NCBI RefSeq assembly: GCF_900188455.1
Contig: NZ_FZOL01000016.1
Location: forward strand, 1-64,000
Length of the DNA stretch: 64,000 nt
Source: Pseudomonas japonica
Lineage (GTDB): Bacteria; Pseudomonadota; Gammaproteobacteria; Pseudomonadales; Pseudomonadaceae
Direction of reading: 5' to 3'
Made by a program: the position numbers and the translations under genes. This document shows, piece by piece, positions 33,833-42,636 of this stretch (positions are counted from its first letter, which is position 1; each line of letters opens with the position of its first letter). Below the pieces are notes generated by a model, which was given only the letters and a program-made list of their open reading frames with translations, made no database searches and was not told the DNA's origin.

Positions 33833-36661
33833 ATGAACACTGCCGCGGCCGCCGTACACCGCCATACGCCGGATATCCAGGCCTTCGATGGCCGTGGCCT
33901 GGTGGTGCGCGAAGTCGCCTACCTGCGTCATCCCGACGATCCCCAGTCCCGAAGCCTGATCACCCAGCATCAATGGGACGCCCGTGGTTTTCTGGCGCAG
34001 AGCGCCGATCCGCGCCTGCGGGAGTCGGGCCTGTGCAACCTGCGCCAGCACACCGACCTGGCCGGCCAGGTGCTGTGTACCCGCAGCGCCGATGCCGGTG
34101 TCTCCCTGGTCCTCAACGATGCCGCCCGTCGGCCGGCGATGCGCTTCGACCATATTCGCCTGCTCGCCGATGACCGCGAGGACCAGGCCGAGATCGTCAC
34201 CCGTCGCTGGGTCTACGAGGATGCGCAATTGCCGGGGCGCCCGCTGCAGATCAGCGAACAGCCTGCCGGCCAGGCGGCGCGGGTCACCGAGTGCTTCGTC
34301 TATGCGGGGGCTACCCCCGCGCAGCAGGCGCTGAATCTCGCCGGACGTTGTGTCAGGCACTACGACCCGGCGGGCCTGCTGGTGACCGACCAGGTGGCGC
34401 TCACAGGCGTGCCGCTGTCGCTGACCCGGTTTCCGCTCGATGCCGCCGACGACTTCGCCACCGAGGTCGACTGGCAGGCGCCGGAGGCCTTTCCGCGCCC
34501 GGACAGCCCGTCCCATACGAGTCTGAGCCGCACCGATGCCAGCGGCGCGCCGCTCACCTCGACGGATGCGGCCGGTCATTGCCAGCGCATCGCCTATGAC
34601 GTGGTCGGCCAGGTCAAGGGCCGCTGGCTGACCCTGAAGGACGGCGCCGAACGCATGATCGCCGATGCCCGCACCTACGATGCCGTTGGCGGCCTGTTGC
34701 ACGAGGTTCATGGCAATGGCGTGCAGGTCAGCCAGGCATATGAGGCGCAGACCCGGCGTCTGACCGCGATCCGCGTCGAGCGTCCCGCCGGACATCCGCT
34801 GGGCGCCGCACTGTTGCAGGACCTGCGCTACGAATACGATCCGGTCGGCAACGTCACGCGCATCGACAACCTGGCCGAAAGCCGCCGTTTCTGGCGCAAC
34901 CAGGAGGTGCTACCGGAGAGCACCTACCGCTATGACAGCCTCTATCGCCTGGTTCAGGCCACGGGCCGGGAAATGGCCAGCGTCCGCTGGCAGGGCGGGC
35001 GTCAGGTCTCGGGCCCCGTTGCGCTGGATGACGCGACCTATACCCGCTACACCCGCAGCTACTGCTACGACAGCGGCGCCAACCTCACGCAGATCCGTCA
35101 CAGCGCACCCGCCGCGGCCAGCAGTCACACCGTCGATATCACCGTCAGCGACCGCAGTTGCCGCGCCGTGCTCAGCAGCCTCGCCGCCACGCCAGAGGAA
35201 GTGGATGCTCTGTTCTCGGGCGCCGGCGGACAACGCAGCCTGCAGCCGGGCCAGGCGTTGCAGTGGACGCCGCGGGCCGAGTTGCGCGGTGTCGCGTTGG
35301 CGACCCGGGAAGACGGCACGGCGGATCGCGAGCACTACCGCTACGACGCCGACAGCCAGCGGGTGCTGAAATTCACCCGGCAAGCCAACCGCACGCAGCG
35401 GGTGCTCTATCTGCCCGGCCTGGAACTGCGCAGTTCCGGCAGCGGCGATGCGTCGGGTGAGCAGTTGCAGGTCATTCGCGTGGACATGGCCCGTGTCCTG
35501 CGCTGGACGCAAGACAAGCCGCAGGACATCGACAACGACCGGCTGTGCTACAGCTACACCACGCTGACCGGCAGTTGCGGGCTGGAGCTGGACGGCCAGG
35601 GCGCCGTCATCAGCCGCGAGGAATACTATCCCTACGGCGGCACCGCGATCTGGGCGGCGCATACCGAGGTGGAATTCAAGACGCGCCGCTATTCCGGCAA
35701 GGAGCTGGATGCCAGCGGCCTCTACTATTTCGGCCACCGTTATTACCAGCCCTGGGTTGGCCGCTGGTCGAGCGCGGATCCGGCGGGCACCGCGGACGGA
35801 CTCAATGCGTACGTCATGGTCGGCAACAACCCGGTGAGTTTCTTCGACAGCGACGGCCTGATGCAGCGCTCGCCGCACGCCGCAGGCAAGCGACCCGCCA
35901 CGCCCCCCTACGCCATCCTGACCACCGGTCTGACCCGTTTTCCCTCCCAGGAGCGACACCAGGTGCTCGAAGCGCTGGACGAGGCCAGCGGCATCATGCT
36001 CAAGGCGACCCAGCCAGAGCCACTGCCCGACGCCGAAATGCAGACCTGGTTCGGCCCCGCCCACGGGATGCAGACCTGGAACGTGGTACTCACCTGGGAC
36101 AGGATCGCGCACCTGATGGCGATCTACCGGTCACCCAATCCTGGCTACGAGAAATTCCAACGCATTCTGTCGCCCGATCCAGAACAATATGCCGCGGTCA
36201 ACAGCGACGATCCGGAAGGCAAGGTGCTGGTCGATACCGCCTTCTTCGACAGTGGCACGTCACTGCAGGAGCGGGCCGTGACGCTTATCCACGAGTTCTC
36301 CCATTTGCGCGACATATCGAAGATCAGTGTGAAGGGGCCTGGGGCGCGGGATTTCTTCTACCTGGCGGAAGGTGATCCACGACACGACTCGGACAAGATC
36401 GTCAACCGGGGCGTGGTGGCGGCCAGCGACATCACCGATACCGCTGCCCTGTTCAATGAGATCGCCGAGCTTGATGGTTTCGCGGTGCAGCAGGTGGACG
36501 AGACGATCATGACCTACACCCACCAGCGGAAATTCCAGTTCATGACCCCCCGGCAGGCACGCAACGAGTTCGAAACCCGGCCGTTGCTGCGAGCCCGGGT
36601 AGCGATGAAGAACGCTGACAGCATTGCCCATGGCGCGAACGCGATCGCCGCGCGGCGCTGA
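33833..36661 (+). CDS. TccC-like RHS-repeat toxin with C-terminal zinc-protease-like domain
   Basis: 942 aa. The start (MNTAAAAVHRHTPDIQAFDG) and the RHS/YD repeat body resemble TccC-type components of insecticidal toxin complexes, whose RHS shell encloses a C-terminal toxin. The RHS-associated core ends near residue 676: YYFGHRYYQPWVGRWSSADP, then NNPVSFFDSDGL. Residues 677-942 differ completely and contain LIHEFSHLRD: H820-E821-x-x-H824 is a zincin-type HExxH. A third zinc ligand may be in NEIAELDGF (unproven). No signal peptide and no obvious immunity gene; the next gene is on the other strand. No TcA- or TcB-type gene is in the window. GGGAG precedes the ATG at 33833. Confidence 0.85.
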   Translation: MNTAAAAVHRHTPDIQAFDGRGLVVREVAYLRHPDDPQSRSLITQHQWDARGFLAQSADPRLRESGLCNLRQHTDLAGQVLCTRSADAGVSLVLNDAARRPAMRFDHIRLLADDREDQAEIVTRRWVYEDAQLPGRPLQISEQPAGQAARVTECFVYAGATPAQQALNLAGRCVRHYDPAGLLVTDQVALTGVPLSLTRFPLDAADDFATEVDWQAPEAFPRPDSPSHTSLSRTDASGAPLTSTDAAGHCQRIAYDVVGQVKGRWLTLKDGAERMIADARTYDAVGGLLHEVHGNGVQVSQAYEAQTRRLTAIRVERPAGHPLGAALLQDLRYEYDPVGNVTRIDNLAESRRFWRNQEVLPESTYRYDSLYRLVQATGREMASVRWQGGRQVSGPVALDDATYTRYTRSYCYDSGANLTQIRHSAPAAASSHTVDITVSDRSCRAVLSSLAATPEEVDALFSGAGGQRSLQPGQALQWTPRAELRGVALATREDGTADREHYRYDADSQRVLKFTRQANRTQRVLYLPGLELRSSGSGDASGEQLQVIRVDMARVLRWTQDKPQDIDNDRLCYSYTTLTGSCGLELDGQGAVISREEYYPYGGTAIWAAHTEVEFKTRRYSGKELDASGLYYFGHRYYQPWVGRWSSADPAGTADGLNAYVMVGNNPVSFFDSDGLMQRSPHAAGKRPATPPYAILTTGLTRFPSQERHQVLEALDEASGIMLKATQPEPLPDAEMQTWFGPAHGMQTWNVVLTWDRIAHLMAIYRSPNPGYEKFQRILSPDPEQYAAVNSDDPEGKVLVDTAFFDSGTSLQERAVTLIHEFSHLRDISKISVKGPGARDFFYLAEGDPRHDSDKIVNRGVVAASDITDTAALFNEIAELDGFAVQQVDETIMTYTHQRKFQFMTPRQARNEFETRPLLRARVAMKNADSIAHGANAIAARR

Positions 36662-36666
36662 CCCGC

Positions 36667-36704
36667 CGCTCGCGCTGGCCGGGACCGCCCGGCCAGCGCG
36701 AGCG
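36667..36704. terminator. GC-rich hairpin between convergent genes
   Basis: 17-bp perfect arms (36667-36683 and 36688-36704), loop ACCG, lie between the RHS stop and the Usp stop. There is no T tract; probably a shared transcription end. Confidence 0.6.
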
Positions 36705-36705
36705 T

Positions 36706-37569
36706 TCAGCCCTGCGCCAGCTCGTTCAACTGCGACGCCGCCGCCGCCGTCTTCAGCACCAGCACATCGCTTTCCAGCGAATCCAGCACCACCTCCGCGG
36801 TGTTGCCGATCAGCGCCCCGGTGATGCCGGTGCGGGCCACGGTGCCGATCACCGTCACCACCGCGTCCAGCTTGCTGGCGGTGTAGGGAATAAGCACATC
36901 CGCCGGCCCTTCGGCGACATGCAGGCGCTCGTCGCTGATATCGAATTCGGCCTGGAACGCCGCGCATTCCTCGCGGTAGCGCTGCTCGATGGTTTCCTTG
37001 AGCTGGTACACCGGATCCGCCGCCGACAGCATTGGCGACGGATGGGCACTGATCACGTGCAGGTCGCCCTTGGCCAGGCCGGCGATCGCGTAGCCGTGGT
37101 CGATGATGTCGCCGTGCAGGACGCGGTGGTCCTGGTCATGGTTGCCGACATCCACCGCGGCGAGGATCACCCCGCCACTCCACGGCCGCTCGGTCTTGAC
37201 CATCAGCACCGCGGCCGGGCACAGGCGCAGGAGCTTCCAGTCGGAGGGGGTGAGCAGGGCCTTCTTCAGCGGGTTGTCCGGGCGGTGTTCCTTGATCACC
37301 AGCTCGCAGCCCTCGGCCTGCTGCACGTCGATGATCGACTCGTGAAGGGTGTCGTGCCAGGCCTGCTCGAAGGTGACGTTGTCGTAGCCATCGTCGTGCA
37401 ACTGGCTGCTCAGCAGGCTGAGCAGCGCGCTGTGATCGTGCTTGCGGTCGCACATCAGCAGGTGCAGGCGCGCGCCGGTGGCGCCGGCGATGAGTTTGGC
37501 CCGGGTCAGGGCGCGGCTGTGGGCGTGGTCGGGATCGAGGACCACCAGAATGCTGCGGACGGCTTGCAT
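36706..37569 (-). CDS. Tandem universal stress protein
   Basis: 287 aa with two UspA domains in tandem. The first begins MQAVRSILVVLDPDHAHSRA and is degenerate at the nucleotide site. The second starts near WSGGVILAAVDVG and ends VVTVIGTVARTGITGALIGN followed by SDVLVLKT, a near-intact ATP-binding signature. Such paired Usp proteins in pseudomonads belong to anaerobic/stationary survival responses; here that is inference. The start at 37569 is preferred over 37602; both share the frame. Divergent from miaE. Confidence 0.9.
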   Translation of the reverse strand: MQAVRSILVVLDPDHAHSRALTRAKLIAGATGARLHLLMCDRKHDHSALLSLLSSQLHDDGYDNVTFEQAWHDTLHESIIDVQQAEGCELVIKEHRPDNPLKKALLTPSDWKLLRLCPAAVLMVKTERPWSGGVILAAVDVGNHDQDHRVLHGDIIDHGYAIAGLAKGDLHVISAHPSPMLSAADPVYQLKETIEQRYREECAAFQAEFDISDERLHVAEGPADVLIPYTASKLDAVVTVIGTVARTGITGALIGNTAEVVLDSLESDVLVLKTAAAASQLNELAQG

Positions 37570-37725
37570 GAGCGTGAACTCCCTTGGGGAAATGGCGAGC
37601 AATGACTGACTATAGTCGGCGCCCGACGCGTCGCGGCTTGATGCATATCAAAGCATAGTCACTGGTGATCGCCGCCGACGCCGGTATAATCGCCGCCCCT
37701 GTCGCCTCATGCCGTTCGTGAATCC

Positions 37726-38331
37726 ATGCAACTCATCCCCGAAATCGAAGCCTTCCTCGGTTGCCGCACCCCCGACGCCTGGGTGCACGCGGCGCTGGCC
37801 GACCAGGAAACCCTGCTGATCGACCACAAGAACTGCGAGTTCAAGGCCGCCAGCACCGCCCTGAGCCTGATCGCCAAGTACAACACGCACATCGACCTGA
37901 TCAACATGATGTCGCGCCTGGCCCGCGAGGAGCTGGTCCATCACGAGCAGGTGCTGCGCCTGATGAAGCGCCGCAGGATCCCGCTGCGGCCGGTGTCCGC
38001 CGGTCGCTACGCCTCGGGCCTGCGCCGCGTGGCCCGCGCCCATGAACCGGCCAAGCTGGTCGACACCCTGGTGATCGGCGCCTTCATCGAGGCGCGCAGT
38101 TGCGAGCGTTTCGCCGCGCTGGTACCGCACCTGGACGAGGAACTGGGCAAGTTCTACCACGGCCTGCTCAAGAGCGAGGCGCGGCACTACCAGGGCTACC
38201 TGAAGCTGGCCCTGCACTACGGCGATGCCGAGGATGTCCAGCGCACCGTGGACAAGGTGCGCGAGGTGGAAGTCGAGCTGATCCAGTCGCCGGACGAGGA
38301 GTTCCGCTTCCACAGCGGCGTCCCGGCCTGA
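37726..38331 (+). CDS. miaE: tRNA-(ms2io6A37)-hydroxylase MiaE
   Basis: 201 aa, non-haem diiron monooxygenase of the ferritin-like fold. It hydroxylates the isopentenyl group of ms2i6A37 in tRNA. Diiron ligands are carried by the four-helix motifs: REELVHHEQVLRLM (ExxH), IEARSCERFAAL and LKSEARHYQGYLKL (ExxH). Length is normal for the family. It is one gene, with its promoter shared in a 156-bp gap with the divergent Usp gene. Confidence 0.93.
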   Translation: MQLIPEIEAFLGCRTPDAWVHAALADQETLLIDHKNCEFKAASTALSLIAKYNTHIDLINMMSRLAREELVHHEQVLRLMKRRRIPLRPVSAGRYASGLRRVARAHEPAKLVDTLVIGAFIEARSCERFAALVPHLDEELGKFYHGLLKSEARHYQGYLKLALHYGDAEDVQRTVDKVREVEVELIQSPDEEFRFHSGVPA

Positions 38332-38367
38332 AGCGTCGCGGCGCGAAGGTCTCTTCGCGCCCTTGAA

Positions 38368-39594
38368 TCAGCAGGGTTGCACCGCCAGCCGGTTGCTGAC
38401 CTTGCGCCCCAGTACCAGTACCGTCACGAAGCCGCAGCCCACCAGGGCGGTGGCCAGGCTCATCAGCACCGCGCTGCCGAGCTGGTCGACGATGCGCCCG
38501 CCGAAGAACGAGCCCAGCGCGATGATCACCTGGAACATTGCGACGAACAGCGGCATGCCGCGTTCGACATCCTTGGGCGCGACCACGAACATCCAGATGC
38601 TGGCGCAGGCCGGGAACGCCCCGAAGGCGAAGCCCCACAGCGCGATCAGCAGCGCCGCGCCGGTCAGGCTGGTGGCGAAGTAGGGGAACAGGAAGGTGCT
38701 GATGCCGATCAGCAGCGCCACCAGCATCAGCGTGTGGCGCACACTGCGGTTGGCGGCGAAGCCGGCGAAGATGTTCCCCGCGACCCCGGCGATGCCGTAG
38801 AGCAGCAGCAGCGAACCGATGGTCGGACCGTCGAAGCCGGCCCGTTCCTTGAAGAACGGCGCGACATAGGTATACGCGGCGAAGTGCGCCAGGCCGATCA
38901 GCAAGACCGCGATCAGACCGATCCGCGCTTGCGGATTGATGAACAGGGCCGGCAGGTCACTGACGCGAATGGCCTTCTCCGGATTGAGCCGTGGCAGCAG
39001 GAAGACCTGCGCCAGCAGCACCGGCACGCCCACCAGCGCGGTGGCGAGGAAGGTCATGCGCCAGCCCATCAGGCCGCTCAGCCAGGTACCCACGGGTACG
39101 CCCAGCACCGTGGCCAGGGTCACCCCGACCATGATGATCGACGTGGCCTGCGCCACGCCGACGCCCTTGGGTGCCAGGCGCCCGCTGAGGGCAATCGCCG
39201 TCGCCCAGAAGCCGCCGATGCTGATGCCCAGCAACACGCGGCCGAACAGCAGCAGGCTGAAGTCGCTGGCGAAGGCCACCACGATATTGGCGATGATCAT
39301 GATCAGGGTCAGGCCGACCAGCAGGTAGCGCCGGTCCAGGGCACCGATGCCCACCGAGAGCAACGGCGCGGCGAGGGCGGCCATGATGCCGGGCAGGGTG
39401 ACCATCAGGCCGGCCTGGCCGGCGCTGATGCCGAGGTCGGCGGCGACATCGTTGAGCACACCGACCGGGAGGAATTCACTGGTGACCAGGGCGAAGGCAC
39501 CGATGGCCACGGAGAGGATGGCGAGCCATTGCTGGGTGAGGCTGCGCTGGTTTGGGTCGTCGAGGCTATGAGAGGCCTGGCTGGGGCTTGGCAT
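38368..39594 (-). CDS. MFS transporter, DHA1 family (NepI/AraJ-like)
   Basis: 408-aa inner-membrane exporter with 12 predicted helices. The first reads WLAILSVAIGAFALVTSEFL; the loop 2-3 segment DRRYLLVGLTL and the motif GRVLLGISIGGFWATAIALS are typical of DHA1 efflux carriers such as NepI (purine ribonucleosides) and AraJ. Substrate not known. The start at 39594 (MPSPSQASHS) excludes 70 upstream residues that read as non-coding. GGAA stands upstream. Confidence 0.88.
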   Translation of the reverse strand: MPSPSQASHSLDDPNQRSLTQQWLAILSVAIGAFALVTSEFLPVGVLNDVAADLGISAGQAGLMVTLPGIMAALAAPLLSVGIGALDRRYLLVGLTLIMIIANIVVAFASDFSLLLFGRVLLGISIGGFWATAIALSGRLAPKGVGVAQATSIIMVGVTLATVLGVPVGTWLSGLMGWRMTFLATALVGVPVLLAQVFLLPRLNPEKAIRVSDLPALFINPQARIGLIAVLLIGLAHFAAYTYVAPFFKERAGFDGPTIGSLLLLYGIAGVAGNIFAGFAANRSVRHTLMLVALLIGISTFLFPYFATSLTGAALLIALWGFAFGAFPACASIWMFVVAPKDVERGMPLFVAMFQVIIALGSFFGGRIVDQLGSAVLMSLATALVGCGFVTVLVLGRKVSNRLAVQPC

Positions 39595-39781
39595 GGTCTT
39601 GGGTTCCAAGAAGGGCGCCTGGAGCAGGCGAGGGGATGGGAAAATCGGGGGGCGATTATAGGAGTCGGGTCTGGGCGTCCGACAGACGGGCGGTTTGATA
39701 GTGATCATCAGGGGGATTGATGGAGCGGTTTGGGCTGAGGGGCTGTTTTCGAGCCAGGCAGCCTCACTGTGCTGTGGATGT

Positions 39782-40279
39782 TCAGCGAGACGCTGAGCTC
39801 GCAAACACCGTGCGCATCAGGTCAATGGTCTGGTCGATGGATGGGCCCTGTACCGCCGGTGGATCAGGACGCTCGCAAAACTCTCGCCATACAAAGAGGG
39901 TCAGCTCTGCACCGTCTGTTTGAGGCACGGTATTGTCGAGCGAGCCAAAAGCCTGGAGCGACCTGTATCTGTCGTCTTGCCAGAACAGGGTCTCGATCCA
40001 GGGGTAGATCGGGATGAAGTGGAAATGGATGGAGTGCCCGGCATCATGACCAAAACGGCTGATGTACAGACGTTGTGGATGCAGGTGCGCTTCGATGGCC
40101 TGTTGGGTTCTTGCCTGTAACGGCCCCAACTCTGCGAGCGCTTGCTCGGCCAGCGCGGCCAACGAGTTGGTGATCTGCTTTGCGCTGAGTATCAGATAGC
40201 CAGGCAACGCACTGTCAATGCGGTGGTTCAACACCCAGTGCGATGACTCATGGATGATGAAGCGAGGCGGTATGTCCAT
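39782..40279 (-). CDS. HIT family protein
   Basis: 165 aa. The histidine-triad motif HSIHFHFIPIY (H-x-H-x-H) is preceded by LHPQRLYISRFGHDAG, the normal HIT spacing. These are nucleotide hydrolases or transferases in the cytosol. The C-terminal 50 residues (SLQAFGSLDNTVPQTDG to the end) are extra to the minimal fold. The gene is AT-richer than its neighbours and starts the accessory stretch. Confidence 0.85.
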   Translation of the reverse strand: MDIPPRFIIHESSHWVLNHRIDSALPGYLILSAKQITNSLAALAEQALAELGPLQARTQQAIEAHLHPQRLYISRFGHDAGHSIHFHFIPIYPWIETLFWQDDRYRSLQAFGSLDNTVPQTDGAELTLFVWREFCERPDPPAVQGPSIDQTIDLMRTVFASSASR

Positions 40280-40369
40280 GCTACGGCCCTGAAGAATGAT
40301 CGACGCAGGGTATCACTCGTGTTTTGAGCAGTGTCAGCTTGTGGTTGGGCTCAACTTCAGCCAGGCAAC

Positions 40370-40681
40370 CTAAACGCTGCCCTCACGTTCGATGACCAGA
40401 ATCCGCGCTTCTCCGCGAGGATGTGCAACGTGTTCACAGCCAACTCCCGCGAAAAACACATCGCCAACCGACAATGTCACGACGTGTTCAATGCCTGACT
40501 CGCGGTAGTGCATATCGACAATGCCGTCGAGGACGGCGAATACCTCCTCGCCATCGTTGACATGCCATTTGTACGGCTGGTCGGTCCAGTGCAGTCGAAC
40601 GGTGGTGCCGTCCATGTTGGCTATGTCATCAGCCCCCCAGGCGCGAGTGGCGGTGAATTCCTTGCTTCGAATAACTCTCAT
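40370..40681 (-). CDS. Cupin domain protein
   Basis: 103 aa, single cupin barrel. HWTDQPYKWHVNDGEEVFAVL and SVGDVFFAGVGCEHVAHPRG supply the two cupin motifs; the usual metal His residues are partly replaced (WHVNDGEE, CEHVAH). Substrate unknown; a small-molecule or detoxifying role is only a guess. It lies 90 bp upstream of the HIT gene and may be co-transcribed with it. Confidence 0.82.
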   Translation of the reverse strand: MRVIRSKEFTATRAWGADDIANMDGTTVRLHWTDQPYKWHVNDGEEVFAVLDGIVDMHYRESGIEHVVTLSVGDVFFAGVGCEHVAHPRGEARILVIEREGSV

Positions 40682-40800
40682 TGGTCGTGGCGCTCGAAAA
40701 AGGTAGTGGGTTTGGACCGATGTATCAGAACCGCTGACCGTCCACGGCTAATCCCAAAGCGCAGACGGCACAACGCAGTCAATATTGAACTACAAGCGAC

Positions 40801-41595
40801 TCAGTCAAGAGGGTGGTTGAACTCTCCAGTGATCCGCCAGGTTGTACTTATGTGTTCTTCAAATGACCCACCCAGCTCGAATGACGCTTGCGTCAGAGTC
40901 GCCATGAGCTTTGCGTTCACCCCATAGTCATCCGCATAGTTGATAGTGAGGTTGAACGCCTCCATTCCGTGATCGATCCGGTTTCTGGCAATTTCCTGCC
41001 ATAACGGTTCGTGAGGAAACCACACAAGGCTGTCCGGAATTTTTGGGGTGGTGTTCCCTTTCAATGTGGCTTCGAACAACAGGCGCTCATCGGCTTTGCT
41101 TGACGATGAAAAGCCTGCCGAGCCCTGGTTACTGGCTTCTGGAACAACCGCCGAGAAATCCACGCCGAAATCGCGTTCCCAGCCTTTTTCATGCTCGACC
41201 CTGACTTTTCTGGCGCCTAACGAGGTGAGGAGACGAAGCACTTCGGCAAATTTATGTTCGAAGGCTTTTCTATGGAAGCTGGCAACCGGGTAGTAGAGGG
41301 TCGCGGAGGCGGGATGTCGGGCGTATACCACTTTTCGTCTCGGGTGACCTGGCGGGAACGTGATCGAATCCGATTCCTTCGTCGAGATTATTGCGATTTC
41401 TTCAGGGGTGGACTGAAGGGTATTCGCGAGTTTCTCCAGCCCACGTAACGTCAGAGCGTTCGTCCAGTTCCACGGATATTTTTCATCGAAAAGCTTTTCC
41501 CGCGCTTCGCGTATGTTGCGCGCCACCGAGCTTTCCCTGGCGTGCTCCACATCGTCAGCAACTACGACTAACTGATGTTTGAGATCGGTCTTCAT
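40801..41595 (-). CDS. Hypothetical protein, 264 aa
   Basis: Soluble, no signal, not recognised. It begins MKTDLKHQLVVVADDVEHAR. A central part, ASATLYYPVASFHRKAFEHK to RDFGVDFSAVVPEA, looks like an alpha/beta region. The C-terminal part is FNLTINYADDYGVNAKLM followed by TLTQASFELGGSF. A Ser-rich turn (GFSSSSK, about residues 166-172) separates two halves. The start is uncertain: no clear ribosome site before 41595, though the sequence is protein-like from there. Base composition is unlike the core genes. It is next to a small membrane protein gene. Confidence 0.65.
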   Translation of the reverse strand: MKTDLKHQLVVVADDVEHARESSVARNIREAREKLFDEKYPWNWTNALTLRGLEKLANTLQSTPEEIAIISTKESDSITFPPGHPRRKVVYARHPASATLYYPVASFHRKAFEHKFAEVLRLLTSLGARKVRVEHEKGWERDFGVDFSAVVPEASNQGSAGFSSSSKADERLLFEATLKGNTTPKIPDSLVWFPHEPLWQEIARNRIDHGMEAFNLTINYADDYGVNAKLMATLTQASFELGGSFEEHISTTWRITGEFNHPLD

Positions 41596-41690
41596 TGGCG
41601 TGTCGTCTAATAGGAGGTATCGATTTGCCGATGATGCATGAGCACGCCGCGCTTGTGCCAGCGCCAAGCAGTTCGTCACAGGAACGCTGA

Positions 41691-42023
41691 TCAGCTCACA
41701 CTCCCGGCGTGCTTGCCGAGCCCTCCGGTGGGCTGTGTCATTGCTACCTCCCCATCGACAGTGCACCGCAATACATCAGGGCGAGCCAGGCTCAACATGA
41801 TTTTCGCGTAGACCAATAGACTCGCTATCGCCGCTGCTGTCGTTCCAGTGAGAAACAACGCGGGAGCTCGCAGGATCAAGCCCGGCAGGAGCATCGCCAC
41901 AGGCATACCCAGGAGGTACCAGGTACCTGTGTACAGCGGATCGGCACCCATGTTTGCGTAAAGGAGGACAGGGCTGATCAGCAGGATGGAGTAGGCAAGA
42001 TCATTGTTACGACCAACTGTCAT
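41691..42023 (-). CDS. Small hypothetical membrane protein
   Basis: 110 aa with three probable membrane helices: AYSILLISPVLLYANM, YLLGMPVAMLLPGLIL and ALFLTGTTAAAIASLLVYAK. The C-terminal 30 residues are polar. Not recognised. The 264-aa gene starts 95 bp downstream on the same strand; the two may be a pair. Confidence 0.6.
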   Translation of the reverse strand: MTVGRNNDLAYSILLISPVLLYANMGADPLYTGTWYLLGMPVAMLLPGLILRAPALFLTGTTAAAIASLLVYAKIMLSLARPDVLRCTVDGEVAMTQPTGGLGKHAGSVS

Positions 42024-42071
42024 TCCCTGACCTCGCTCTCAGTTTCGTGCCCGCTGCGGGTGGCAAGTCGT

Positions 42072-42578
42072 TTACTCGATAGCTTCAAACGCCTCGTGAT
42101 ATTGCACAATGCCGGTTGCCAATTCACCGGCAAATGCCTGCGCCTGGAAATACTCGTGAGGGATCCCAGGTAATTCCAAACCTGGGTGGGCCTTGAAACC
42201 GAAGCGCCCATAATAGCCAGGATCCCCCAGCACTACGCAACCAATGCCGCCAAGGCGTTGCAACTCCGCCAGAGCGGCTTTCATCAAGGCTGAGCCAATG
42301 CCCTGGCCCTGACGATCTGGCCATACGGAGATCGGCCCGAGCCCGAACCAACCACTTGCGCCAGACGAAACCCGAACCGGGGAGATAGCGACATGGCCGA
42401 TAATCCTGTCGTTCTCTACCGCCACCAGGGAGATGCTGAGCTGCTCGCTGCGGCGTAGTGCATTGACGATGAATTGCTCGGTGTGGCTTGAGTGCTCTTC
42501 ATGCTCGAATGCTGCCGTGGTCAGTCGCGTTATAGTGTCGATGTCTTCGACGTGTTCGTTGCGGATTTTAATATTCAC
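42072..42578 (-). CDS. GNAT family N-acetyltransferase (YhbS-like)
   Basis: 168 aa. It begins MNIKIRNEHVEDIDTITRLT. The acetyl-CoA loop VWPDRQGQGIGSALMKAAL is intact, and VVLGDPGYYGRFGFKAHPGL is the hallmark of the YhbS subfamily. Substrate unknown. It lies between the small membrane protein and the methyltransferase part on the same strand. Confidence 0.9.
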   Translation of the reverse strand: MNIKIRNEHVEDIDTITRLTTAAFEHEEHSSHTEQFIVNALRRSEQLSISLVAVENDRIIGHVAISPVRVSSGASGWFGLGPISVWPDRQGQGIGSALMKAALAELQRLGGIGCVVLGDPGYYGRFGFKAHPGLELPGIPHEYFQAQAFAGELATGIVQYHEAFEAIE

Positions 42579-42636
42579 AGCGATTTTCTCTTCTCAAATA
42601 ATGAACTGCGAGTTTCTGAATAAAGGCTTGCCGGTG

